A stretch of 64,000 nucleotides of DNA from an uncultured Planctomycetota bacterium (lineage in GTDB: Bacteria > Planctomycetota > Phycisphaerae > UBA1845 > Fen-1342): assembly GCA_900696525.1 (NCBI GenBank), contig CAADGL010000021.1, forward strand, positions 310,001-374,000, read 5' to 3'. A program made the translations under genes and the position numbers. Shown in pieces: positions 33,413 through 41,655 of the stretch (its first letter is position 1; every line of letters starts with the position of its first letter). The notes beneath the pieces were generated by a model. That model was not told where the DNA came from and did not search any database. It saw only the letters and a list, made by a program, of their open reading frames with translations.

Positions 33413-33754
33413 TCACCTGGCCGCTCCGCGCTCCGCCACGCTGACGATGATGTGGCTGGTGCGTTTCTGAATCGGGTGGGCGCGTCCGCGGTCCTTCGGG
33501 CGGAAGCGCTTGACAATCGGCCCGTCGTCAACGCGAGCCTCCTGGACGACCAGGCGGCTCATGGCGGCCTCGGCCTCGTTGGCGCTGGCCATGGCGCTCT
33601 TGAGCACGCGGCCGACGAGGAAAGCCGCCCGCTTGGGCGAGAAGCGCAGCAGCTCGACGGCCTCGTCGCAGAAGCGGCCGCGGATCACGTCGGTCAGCAG
33701 CCGCGCCTTGCGGGCCGAGATGCGTGCAAACCGGTGTTTGGCGGTCCAAGACAT
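33413..33754 (-). CDS. rplV: 50S ribosomal protein L22
   Basis: Lines the peptide exit tunnel with a long beta hairpin. 113 residues: AKHRFARISARKARLLTDVI, AAFLVGRVLKSAMASANEAE, and PIVKRFRPKDRGRAHPIQKR followed by TSHIIVSVAE. The hairpin (about 80-100) is normal in length. Confidence 0.97.
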   Translation of the reverse strand: MSWTAKHRFARISARKARLLTDVIRGRFCDEAVELLRFSPKRAAFLVGRVLKSAMASANEAEAAMSRLVVQEARVDDGPIVKRFRPKDRGRAHPIQKRTSHIIVSVAERGAAR

Positions 33755-33769
33755 CGTGCGTTCCCTGCC

Positions 33770-34042
33770 TTACTTCTTGACCTCGCGGGCGGTGTGGCTG
33801 CGGAAGGTGCGCGTCGGCGCAAACTCGCCCAGCTTGTGGCCCACCATGTCCTCGGTCACGTACACCCGGATGAACGTCTTGCCGTTGTGGACGTCGAAGT
33901 TCTGCCCGACGAACTCCGGAACGATCGTGCAGGCACGGTTCCACACCTTCACCGGCGTGTTGGCGCCCGTGTCGCGCAGGCGCGCCACCTTGTTGAACAG
34001 CACCTCGTCGACGTACGGGCCTTTCTTCATGCTGCGCGACAT
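33770..34042 (-). CDS. rpsS: 30S ribosomal protein S19
   Basis: A head protein paired with S13. 90 residues: [40 protein letters not shown], and [20 protein letters not shown]. It lies between rplB and rplV, the standard order. Confidence 0.97.
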   Translation of the reverse strand: MSRSMKKGPYVDEVLFNKVARLRDTGANTPVKVWNRACTIVPEFVGQNFDVHNGKTFIRVYVTEDMVGHKLGEFAPTRTFRSHTAREVKK

Positions 34043-34060
34043 GCGTCCACCTTTCCGCCC

Positions 34061-34930
34061 TTAGCGCCCCGGCATCGAGACGATTCCGTAACGCACGCTG
34101 CGCCGCCGACGCAGAATCCGCTTGTTCGACGGCCTGCGCGGGTTGCGCGTCCGCCCGCCCTTGGCGAGCTGCCCCCAGGGCGAGCACGGATGCCGCCCTC
34201 CGTTGGCCCGGCCCTCGCCCCCGCCCAGCGGATGGTCGATCGGGTTCATGGCCTTTCCGCGAACGTGCGGCCTGCGGCCGAGGTAGCGCGACTTGCCCGC
34301 CTTGCCGAGGCTGATGTTCTGGTGATCGAGGTTGCCGAGCTGCCCAATGGTGGCCCGGCACTCGACGCGCACCTGCCGCATCTCGCCCGAGGGCAGCGTG
34401 ATCGTCGCCCAGTCCCCCTCGCGGGCCATCAGCCGGGCCACGCCCCCGGCACTGCGCACCAGCTTGCCGCCCTGGCCGGGCAGCATCTCGATGTTGTGGA
34501 CGTCCAGCCCGACGGGAATCGCCGACAGCGGCATGCTGTTGCCGAGGCGCGGCTCCACCTTCGCGCCGCTCTCGACCCGGTCGCCGGCCTTCAGCCCCAG
34601 CGGCGCCAGAATGTAGCGGCGCTCGCCGTCGGCGTACTCGAGCAGAGCGATGTGGCAGGAGCGGTTGGGGTCATACTGGATTTCGAGCACCTCGGCCGCG
34701 ATGTCGTCCTTGCGGCGCTTGAAGTCGATGATGCGGTAGCGGCGCTTGTTACCCCCGCCGCGCCACCACGACGTTATCTTCCCCGAGTGGTTGCGCCCGC
34801 CGGTCTTGCGCTTGGGCTCGACCAGCGACTTCTCCGGGCGGTTCTTGTGCTTGAACGTGATCTCGGCGTAGTCGTTGACGCTGGCGTTGCGCCGGCCGGG
34901 AGACGTTCGCTTGTATATCTTGACACCCAT
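34061..34930 (-). CDS. rplB: 50S ribosomal protein L2
   Basis: A key 23S rRNA binder near the peptidyl transferase centre. 289 residues, somewhat above the usual 275. [40 protein letters not shown], and [20 protein letters not shown] are family signatures, the last one holding the His required for activity. The C-terminus [20 protein letters not shown] carries a short extension. Confidence 0.97.
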   Translation of the reverse strand: MGVKIYKRTSPGRRNASVNDYAEITFKHKNRPEKSLVEPKRKTGGRNHSGKITSWWRGGGNKRRYRIIDFKRRKDDIAAEVLEIQYDPNRSCHIALLEYADGERRYILAPLGLKAGDRVESGAKVEPRLGNSMPLSAIPVGLDVHNIEMLPGQGGKLVRSAGGVARLMAREGDWATITLPSGEMRQVRVECRATIGQLGNLDHQNISLGKAGKSRYLGRRPHVRGKAMNPIDHPLGGGEGRANGGRHPCSPWGQLAKGGRTRNPRRPSNKRILRRRRSVRYGIVSMPGR

Positions 34931-34983
34931 GGCAACCTCGTGCGGCGCGCTCGGCGCACCGCCGCGTCTCTCAGGACCTGCGC

Positions 34984-35277
34984 TCAGAACAGGTCAATGT
35001 GCGAGTCCTTGTCCAGCACCACGACCGCTTTCTTCGTGTGCGCCCCGGCGATGAACCCGTAGCGGTTCCGCCGTACCCGGGCGTGCTTGATCGACGTGCG
35101 CACGTCGACCACCTTCACGCCGTAGACCTTCTCCACCGCCTCGCGAATCTGCGCCTTGCTCGCCTCGCCGTGCACCTCGAAACTGTACGCGCCCCCGTGC
35201 CGCTTGGTGTGGCGCTGCGTCTGGCGCGTGCTCTTCTCGGTGATGATCGGCCGGATGATCGTGTGGTAGATGTCCAT
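34984..35277 (-). CDS. rplW: 50S ribosomal protein L23
   Basis: The docking site for trigger factor and SRP at the tunnel exit. 97 residues: [20 protein letters not shown] at the start, [40 protein letters not shown]. It follows rplD by three bases. Confidence 0.96.
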   Translation of the reverse strand: MDIYHTIIRPIITEKSTRQTQRHTKRHGGAYSFEVHGEASKAQIREAVEKVYGVKVVDVRTSIKHARVRRNRYGFIAGAHTKKAVVVLDKDSHIDLF

Positions 35278-35280
35278 CAG

Positions 35281-35925
35281 CTAGCCCTTCGCCCCGCGCT
35301 GCGCGCCGAGGTTCTCGCGGAAACGGACGAACGCCTCGCGCGTGAAGATCAGCCGCGGACGCGACAGGATCGCGTACGCGTTCAGCTCGCCCACGTCCAT
35401 CACCTCGACGCGCGGGATGTTCCGCCCGCTCTTGTACCACAACTCCTCACGACCGTTCGTCGCCAGCACGCAGCCCCGCTCCGTACCACACGACCGCAGC
35501 ATCGCAGCGAAACGCTTCGTCTGCGGCGCCTCGAACCGCACGCCGTCCACGATCGCCACGTCGTTCGACTGGATCTTCGCCAGCACCGCCTGGTCGCGCG
35601 CCAGCCGCCGCATCTTCCGCGGCATCTCCTTGCCGAAGTCCCGCGGCTTCCGCGGGAACGCCCGCCCGCCGCCCCGCCGCACCGGCTGGCGAACGGTCCC
35701 CATGCGCGCCCGGCCGGTACCCTTCTGCCGGTAGATCTTGCGGGTCGAGCCCTCGACCTCGCCGCGCGTCTTCTGAGCAACGGAGCCCTGCCGGCGATTG
35801 GCCTGGTACATGACGACGGCCTGCTTGAGAAGCGGGATGTTGAGTTCCCCACCCAGCAGCGCTTCGTCGATCTGCTCCTGGCCGACCGCGTCGCCCTTCT
35901 CGTTGTACACCGGCACCTGAAGCAT
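35281..35925 (-). CDS. rplD: 50S ribosomal protein L4
   Basis: A tunnel-lining 23S binder and, in E. coli, the autogenous repressor of the S10 operon. 214 residues: LNIPLLKQAVVMYQANRRQG, KIYRQKGTGRARMGTVRQPV with RRGGGRAFPRKPRDF, and VEVMDVGELNAYAILSRPRL near the C-terminus. The rplC-rplD spacing is 32 bases. Whether it also represses here is unknown; a leader inverted repeat precedes rpsJ. Confidence 0.96.
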   Translation of the reverse strand: MLQVPVYNEKGDAVGQEQIDEALLGGELNIPLLKQAVVMYQANRRQGSVAQKTRGEVEGSTRKIYRQKGTGRARMGTVRQPVRRGGGRAFPRKPRDFGKEMPRKMRRLARDQAVLAKIQSNDVAIVDGVRFEAPQTKRFAAMLRSCGTERGCVLATNGREELWYKSGRNIPRVEVMDVGELNAYAILSRPRLIFTREAFVRFRENLGAQRGAKG

Positions 35926-35957
35926 GCCACACCTTCGACTTATCGGACCCTGGCCGC

Positions 35958-36608
35958 CTAGCTCCGCGTCTTCGACCGCCGCACCAGCACGTAGCCACCC
36001 TCCGGACCGGGAACGCTGCCGCGAATCAGCAGCACGTTGTTCTCAGCATCGACCGCGACCAGCGCCTGGCACCGGGCCGTACGGCGCTTGTGCCCCATGT
36101 GTCCGGCCATCCTCAGGCCGCGCTTGATCGCCCCGCTCTGCCCGCGCATCGCCGCCCGGCTGCCGATCGACCCCGGCGACCGGTGCTTGCGCTCGGTGCC
36201 ATGCGAGGCCGGCTGCCCGCCGAAACCCCAGCGGCGCATGACGCCCTGGGTGCCCTTGCCCTTGGTGACGCCGGTGACGTCGACCCACTTCACGTCCTTG
36301 AGGATGTCGACGGTGACGGTGTCTCCGACGTTCTTGTCGGTCGCCTCGGTCAGCCGGATTTCGCGGATGAATCGTTTGGGGAGGGTGCTGGCTTTGCGGG
36401 CGTGTCCGATCTGGGCAAGGTTCGAACGATGCGGTTTCACGTCGTCGAACCCGAGCTGGACGCTGTCGTAGCCGTCCTTCGAGTCGGCGCGCTTCACCTG
36501 AAGGACATAGCACGGGCCGGCCTGGATGATCGTGACCGGGACGCGCTCGCCCGAGGGCTCGAACACCTGCGTCATCCCGATCTTCTTGCCGAGTATGGCC
36601 GGGATCAT
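35958..36608 (-). CDS. rplC: 50S ribosomal protein L3
   Basis: Required early in 50S assembly. 216 residues: ILGKKIGMTQVFEPSGERVP at the start, VDVTGVTKGKGTQGVMRRWG, and GSIGSRAAMRGQSGAIKRGL with RMAGHMGHKRRT, whose Gln/Gly loop approaches the peptidyl transferase centre. Confidence 0.97.
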   Translation of the reverse strand: MIPAILGKKIGMTQVFEPSGERVPVTIIQAGPCYVLQVKRADSKDGYDSVQLGFDDVKPHRSNLAQIGHARKASTLPKRFIREIRLTEATDKNVGDTVTVDILKDVKWVDVTGVTKGKGTQGVMRRWGFGGQPASHGTERKHRSPGSIGSRAAMRGQSGAIKRGLRMAGHMGHKRRTARCQALVAVDAENNVLLIRGSVPGPEGGYVLVRRSKTRS

Positions 36609-36677
36609 AACCCTTAGACTCCTCGCGCCCGACCCGAAACCGGGCCCCGCGCCACGCGTCCTACGCGAACCGCCGCG

Positions 36678-36986
36678 CTACGCTTTTATCTTTACGAACA
36701 CACCCGCGGGGACAACGAGGCGATTCAGGGCCTCGACTGTCTTGGCGCTGGGCTCGAAGATGTCGATCACGCGCTTGTGCGTGCGCATCTCGAACTGCTC
36801 GCGGGACTTCTTGTCAATGTGCGGCGAGCGCAGCACGGTGTACCGCTCGATGCGCGTCGGCAGCGGAATCGGCCCGCGGACCTTCGCACTCGTGCGCTTG
36901 GCGTGATCGACGATCTCGAGCGCCGAGGCATCCAGCGCCCGGTGGTCATACGCCTCCATCCGAATTCGAATCCGCTCACCCGCCAT
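36678..36986 (-). CDS. rpsJ: 30S ribosomal protein S10
   Basis: A head protein also used in antitermination as NusE. 102 residues: [40 protein letters not shown], and [20 protein letters not shown]. It is the first gene of the 16-kb ribosomal cluster; a strong promoter lies 64-91 bases upstream. Confidence 0.97.
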   Translation of the reverse strand: MAGERIRIRMEAYDHRALDASALEIVDHAKRTSAKVRGPIPLPTRIERYTVLRSPHIDKKSREQFEMRTHKRVIDIFEPSAKTVEALNRLVVPAGVFVKIKA

Positions 36987-37015
36987 GACTTCTCACACCC
37001 GCTTTTCCTGGGCCC

Positions 37016-37031
37016 CCGGTCATCTGACCGG
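37016..37031. repeat. 7-bp inverted repeat in the rpsJ leader
   Basis: CCGGTCA and TGACCGG are separated by two bases. It lies between the predicted transcription start and rpsJ. The two-base loop disfavours a simple hairpin, so a protein-binding palindrome is possible. Confidence 0.4.
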
Positions 37032-37049
37032 CGAATGCCGAGACCGGTT

Positions 37050-37077
37050 AGAATAGCACGATCAGAGATCGCGTCAA
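37050..37077 (-). promoter_or_regulatory. Promoter of the S10-spc-alpha ribosomal cluster
   Basis: Read on the minus strand, TTGACG (37072-37077) and TATTCT (37050-37055) are 16 bases apart. Predicted start near 37043 leaves about 57 bases of leader. It is the only good promoter match before rpsJ. Confidence 0.7.
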
Positions 37078-37079
37078 GT

Positions 37080-37588
37080 GGGCCGGCGGTAGTGCCTCTC
37101 CCCGACACGCGCGTCTGCCGGGACCATCCAGCGTGCCGCGCCGACGCGGCTGGGCGGCCTGGCAGAGACGGGTGGCATGGCGGCGTGTACTCACGTGGCC
37201 ATGCCCTCGCCTGGGTGGCCTGGCGCCATGCAGGCACCCGGCATGCCGCCCCGGAGGGCGGGCAGTCCTAGCCAGGGGCTTCAACCCCTGGAACGGTGCC
37301 CTTCTCCTCCCTGCTTCCTTCCCCGGAGGGCGAACGAACGCGCCAACTACCTCGGCCTGCGCCGGCTGAAGGGGCTTCGTGCGCCCTCCGGGCGATAGCT
37401 CCGTCGCGCGTGCATGCTCACGCTGAAGACAGCGAGAAGATGCCACCCATGCCCGACGCGGCTGGGCGGCCTGGCTGGCGCGGGTGGCATGGCGGGCATG
37501 CCGTCTTGTACCACGTCGCCATTGCCGACGCCCTGCCCCACCAGGTCCCGCCGGACCGCGGCCGCCCGCTTCGCGATTCTGCCGGCGA
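37080..37588. other. Gene-free spacer with repeats between rpsJ and the S46 peptidase
   Basis: About 510 bases with no convincing gene. It holds a 43-base direct repeat (37141-37183 and 37453-37495), a CCAGGGG-CTTCAA-CCCCTGG hairpin near 37274-37293, and TGCCACCC/GGGTGGCA arms around the second repeat copy. The rpsJ promoter lies at its left edge. The open frames are driven by the repeats. Confidence 0.65.
37141..37495 (+). repeat. 43-bp direct repeat pair
   Basis: Copies at 37141-37183 and 37453-37495 share CCGACGCGGCTGGGCGGCCT and GGGTGGCATGGCGG, differing mainly in a six-base middle. The second copy is bracketed by TGCCACCC and GGGTGGCA, which could pair. Confidence 0.7.
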
Positions 37589-39682
37589 TCAACGGCCGGT
37601 CAGCTCGGCGACCAGCTCGCGCGCGTCGTACATCTCCCGCAGGGCCTCGATGATCGCGCGCGAATCGACCGCCACCGCCCGGGCGCGCGTCTCCGTGAAG
37701 GCGATGTCCCACACCAGCCCGTGGATGTTGCCGTCGAACACCAGTCCCACAACCTCCCCCGATCGGTTCACCACCGGGCTCCCAGAGTTGCCACCGATGA
37801 TGTCCGCCGAGCACACGAAATTGAACGGCGTCTCAAGCCGCAGGCGCTCGCGGCGCTCCAGCCAGCGCGGCGGCAGCGCGAAGCCGGGCTGGCCGGCGCG
37901 TTCGGCGTGGCGGCGATAGAGGCCCGCCAGGTCGGTGAAGGCCGGCACGCTGCGGCCGTTCTCCTCGTATCCGCCGATCAGTCCAAAGGACATGCGCAGC
38001 GTCGAGGTCGCGTCCGGGTACTGCTCCTCACCGAAGCGCTCGAATCGGGCGGCCGCGATCGCCTGATAGGCGGAGGCCAGCTCGCTCTCGACCTCGCGCT
38101 CGTAGCGCTCGCGCAGCTCGCGGCTCCGCCGGTCGTAGCGCCGCGCGAACGCCAGCAATTCGTCGGTGCTCGCCGCGAGGGCCGCGGCGCCGCCCTCGGC
38201 CAACTGGCGGCGGGCGGCGACGTCGACCAGCGTCGTGCCGCGGACGAGCTGCGCGGCCCGGGCCGTGGGCGACCGGCCGTCGAGCAGCTCGGCCACCAGC
38301 GCGTCGTCGGCGCCGAGGCGTTCGGCCATGAGCGACAGGCCGCTGGCGATGCGGTGGGCTTCGAGGTCGAGATTGATGGGCGCCGGCGAGTAGAGCTGGA
38401 GGTAGACGGATTCGAGCTCGGCGTCGCGGTACTCCGGCAGGCGCTCGGCGCTGGGCTTGGGCAGCTCGTCTGCCAGGCGAACAAGCCCGAGCGCGATCTC
38501 GAGCAGCTCCGACCGCAGCGCGTAGCGCCCGTTGAGCAGGTCCTGCCGGCCAAAGAACTCGCGATATCGCAGCAGCGCGCGTTCAATCCGGTCCCACGGG
38601 TCGTTTTCGGCGTTGCCGCCGCGCGCTGGCACAACCTCGCGTAGCAGCGTTTCGGCTCGCTGCTTCTCCGCGATGAGCTCGGGGTCGTGCAGCCCTTGCA
38701 GGATGCCGGTGAGCGCCTTGCGCGAGTTCTGCACGCCGAAGAACTCGTCGCCGGCGACGCGGGCCTGCTCGGGGCCGCGCTGGCGGAACTCGGCCAGCTT
38801 GACCTCGCGGCGCCACAGCGAACGCAGCTTCTCGGGCAGCTCGACGTCGCGCAGGAAGCGCAGATGCGCCACGGTGTGCAGGCGCTGCGTGCGATACGGA
38901 TGGCCGAAGACGAAGACCAGGTCGCCGTCGGCCGCGCCGCCGGCGCTCCAGCGCAGGTAGTGCTCGGCTTTCAGCGGCTCGCCGTTCTCGTAGATGCGGA
39001 AGAAGCACACGTCGAGGTCGTAGCGCGGATACTCGAAGTTGTCGGTGTCGCCGCCGAAGAAGGCGATGTCCATCTCCGGCGCCATCACCAGCCGCACGTC
39101 GGTGTAGCGCCGGTAGCCGTACAGGTGCTGCCGCGCGCCGCCGTAGAGCGTCACGACCTCACAATCCAGCCCGGTGCGCTGCCGGGCCTCCTGCTCGATC
39201 TCGGCCAGCACGCGGCGGCGCGCCTCGAAGGCGTCGGCGGGGCTGAGGCCGGCGGCGACCGCGGCCGAGACGCGCTCCGTCACGTCCTCGATCCGCCACA
39301 GGACCTGCATCGCCATGTCCGGGCAGCGCAGCTCCGCGTCGCGCGTGCGGGCGAGGAAGCCGTCGCGCAGCAGGTCACGCTCCGCCGTGCTGAGCCGCTC
39401 GAGCTGCGTCGAGCCGACGTGGTGGTTGGTCATCACCAGCCCGTCGCGCGAAACCAGCGAGCCCGACGCATCCATGCGCACGGCCGACTTCTGCATGTGC
39501 TCGAGCCAGGCGGCGGTCGGCTCGAACCCGTGCCGCTGGGCGAGAATCTCGCGCGGCGGGTGGCTCACCAGCCACATCCCCTCGTCGGCCGGCGCGGGGA
39601 CAGCCGTGCAAGCCAGGGCGAAGAGCAAGACGGGAGGCCGGACAAGCTTGAGCAAGACGAACGGCCGGACAAGCCTGCGCAT
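37589..39682 (-). CDS. S46 family dipeptidyl-peptidase (DPP7/DPP11-like)
   Basis: An exported serine exopeptidase that releases dipeptides from N-termini, supporting growth on peptides. About 697 residues from ATG 39682, which has AGGAG upstream and opens a signal peptide (MRRLVRPFVLLKLVRPPVLL, then TAVPAPADEG). The catalytic triad is His in GLVMTNHHVGS, Asp in FFGGDTDNFEYPRYDLDV, and Ser in IIGGNSGSPVVNRSG. DEGMWLVSHPP at the mature N-terminus and VGLVFDGNIHG after the serine are S46 hallmarks. P1 preference cannot be read safely from the sequence. An in-frame ATG at 39724 lacks an RBS. Confidence 0.93.
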   Translation of the reverse strand: MRRLVRPFVLLKLVRPPVLLFALACTAVPAPADEGMWLVSHPPREILAQRHGFEPTAAWLEHMQKSAVRMDASGSLVSRDGLVMTNHHVGSTQLERLSTAERDLLRDGFLARTRDAELRCPDMAMQVLWRIEDVTERVSAAVAAGLSPADAFEARRRVLAEIEQEARQRTGLDCEVVTLYGGARQHLYGYRRYTDVRLVMAPEMDIAFFGGDTDNFEYPRYDLDVCFFRIYENGEPLKAEHYLRWSAGGAADGDLVFVFGHPYRTQRLHTVAHLRFLRDVELPEKLRSLWRREVKLAEFRQRGPEQARVAGDEFFGVQNSRKALTGILQGLHDPELIAEKQRAETLLREVVPARGGNAENDPWDRIERALLRYREFFGRQDLLNGRYALRSELLEIALGLVRLADELPKPSAERLPEYRDAELESVYLQLYSPAPINLDLEAHRIASGLSLMAERLGADDALVAELLDGRSPTARAAQLVRGTTLVDVAARRQLAEGGAAALAASTDELLAFARRYDRRSRELRERYEREVESELASAYQAIAAARFERFGEEQYPDATSTLRMSFGLIGGYEENGRSVPAFTDLAGLYRRHAERAGQPGFALPPRWLERRERLRLETPFNFVCSADIIGGNSGSPVVNRSGEVVGLVFDGNIHGLVWDIAFTETRARAVAVDSRAIIEALREMYDARELVAELTGR

Positions 39683-39821
39683 GGAAGGCTCCTGCGGTGT
39701 GGCTGGAATCATAGCCGACGGCACGCGCAGGTCGGCGCGCGCCGCCGGCCGGTGGTGGAAATGCTATCCCGAGCGCTCCGGCCTGACACGGGCGCATGCG
39801 CCGCCTGCGCCGGCGTGCGCC

Positions 39822-40127
39822 TCAGCGGACGCGCACGAGGCCGTTCTCGGCAGTAATAACGCCGCGCTTCTCGAAGATCTTGGGACCTTCGACGTAGTCG
39901 CCGGTGCGGATGATCATGTTGGTGCCGAGGCCGGCGGCGTTGATGGCTTCCTGCACAGTGTTGTAGGGGAACAGCGCGGAGCCGTCTTCGACGCCTGAGT
40001 TGTTGGCGATGTCGGCGTAGACGACCCACAGCGGGCGCGTGCAAGCCGAGCTCGCGTCGCGCTGCGGCGGGGATGCGCAATTGCTGATGATCGTGCGCGA
40101 GATGCTGGACGCGGACTCGACCGGCAT
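39822..40127 (-). pseudogene. Fragment of a parallel beta-helix/surface protein
   Basis: The real homology-like part is residues 33-101: VVYADIANNSGVEDGSALFP, YNTVQEAINAAG, then IRTGDYVEGPKIF and ITAENGLVRV, which reads like the first coil of planctomycete right-handed beta-helix proteins. The first 32 residues are merely antisense to the kinase-like fragment at 40039-40224. It therefore seems to be a gene piece cut at about 40033, without its own promoter or signal peptide. A short expressed protein cannot be excluded. Confidence 0.4.
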
Positions 40128-40224
40128 GAGCGGCTTCCTGTCGCGCCCGATCGTGCCCCCGCCCGAGCCGGGAAAGGGCTACGACGCGCTGGCCGCCGAA
40201 CTGCGGGAGGACACAGGCGGGTGA
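40039..40224 (+). pseudogene. Fragment resembling the N-terminal region of planctomycete Ser/Thr kinases
   Basis: ELASRCGGDAQLLMIVREML followed by DADSTGMSGFLSRP has the pattern seen just before the kinase domain in many planctomycete protein kinases (a CGGD..L..EV..LL.AD....FL..P block). It ends at a TGA after EDTGG with no kinase domain following, and overlaps the minus-strand fragment. I read it as debris from a rearrangement. Confidence 0.35.
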
Positions 40225-40290
40225 GGCTGCGCCATGGCTGGCGCTCTTGTCAGCAGTCGTGACGCAGCCGTTCGCTCCCCGGTGGGCGTG

Positions 40291-41410
40291 CTATTCGCCC
40301 TTCCTCAGCCGCTGCCGCAGGCGCGCGTCGATGAACGGCTGGATGTCGCCGTTGAGGACGCGCTGCGTGTCGCCGATGGCGAGGTTCGTGCGGTGGTCCT
40401 TGACGTGGATGGTCGAGCCGTGAAGGACGTAGCTGCGGATCTGGTTGCCCCAGGCGATGTCGCCCTTGTCGCTGTAGATCTTGGCCAGCTCGGCGTCGCG
40501 CTTGGCCTGCTCAATCTGCTCGAGCCGCGACTGGAGCATGCTCAGCGCCATGCGCCGGTTCTGCTGCTGGCTGCGCTCGACGACGCACTCCACCACGATG
40601 CCCGTCGGGATGTGCTTGATGCGCACGGCGCTGGCCACCTTGTTGACGTTCTGGCCGCCGGCGCCGCTGGCCCGGCGGAAGGTGACGATCTCCAGGTCTT
40701 TTTCGGGCAGCTCGATCTCGGTCTCTTCGAACTCCGGCAATACGTCGACGCCGACGAACGACGTCTGCCGCTTGCCCTGGGCGTTGAAGGGGCTGATGCG
40801 CACCAGGCGATGCACGCCGGCCTCGCACGACAGGTACCCGTAGGCGTACGGCCCGCTGACGCGCAGCGTGACCGACTGGATGCCCGCCTCCTCGCCGTCG
40901 CGCCGATCGACCTCCAGCGCCTCGTATCCGGCGCGCTCGAAGTACATCAGGTACATGCGCAGCAGCATCTCGGCGAAGTCGCAGGACTCCACGCCGCCCG
41001 CCCCCGCCTGGATGCTGAAGAAGCACGGCAGCGCGTCGTTCTTCCCGCCCAGCAGCGCCAGCAGCTCGACCTTGTCGGTCTTCTCCGCCAGCAGCACCAG
41101 CTCGCGATCCACCTCCGCCGCCGTCTCGTCATCGCCCGCCTCGCGCGCCAGCTCCAGCAGCACGTGCGCGTCCTCCGCCCGGCGCAGCAGCTCCTGCACC
41201 GGCTCGACCTGGGCGCGCAGCGCCTTCATCTCCTGGACGACCTTCTGCGCGTTCTCCTGGATGTCCCAGAAGCCGGGCTGCTGCATGCGGGCTTCGAGCT
41301 CGCCAACGCGGGCCTGCTTGGCGGGCAGGTCAAAGAGAGTCCCGCATCGCCTGGATGCGGGCCGAGAGCGCGGCCAGGGTTCCGGCGGGGTCTTCGTATG
41401 TCACGGGCAT
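40291..41410 (-). CDS. prfB: Peptide chain release factor 2 (programmed +1 frameshift)
   Basis: Terminates translation at UGA and UAA. Translation begins at ATG 41410 (GGAAAGG upstream), runs 26 codons ending ...RDSL and meets an in-frame TGA; the sequence there is CTTTGAC, and a +1 shift continues as DLPAKQARVGELEARM to the stop at 40291, giving about 372 residues. The tripeptide SPF (about 204-206) marks RF2 and GGQ (about 253) is the hydrolysis motif. An ORF caller would report only 41286-40291, starting at an internal Met. The upstream pairing sequence for the shift is weak (GCGGGA) compared with the E. coli site. Confidence 0.95.
41329..41335 (-). promoter_or_regulatory. prfB: RF2 autoregulatory frameshift site CTTTGAC
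   Basis: On the minus strand CTT (Leu) is followed by TGA then C, the conserved slippery stop of prfB. When RF2 is scarce, the ribosome slips +1 on CTT and reads GAC, making full-length RF2. Confidence 0.93.
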
Positions 41411-41655
41411 CGCGTCGCGCCTTTCCGCAGTCATCGCCTGGACCGCGAGCCGCAGATTGTAGCAACCCGCGCCGACCGGGTCACGTGCCGCGGATTATGA
41501 GCCCGTGTCGCCGGCGCCGGCCCATGCGCCGCTCGGTCCAGGTTGCATTATCGCCTTTCGCCGCTCGTTTTCTTGATATCGCGGCCGCCACCCGCGAGAA
41601 TCAGGCATGCGAGGGCGCCCGGCTCTCGCGGCGGGTCATCCGGGAAGGGAAGAAC

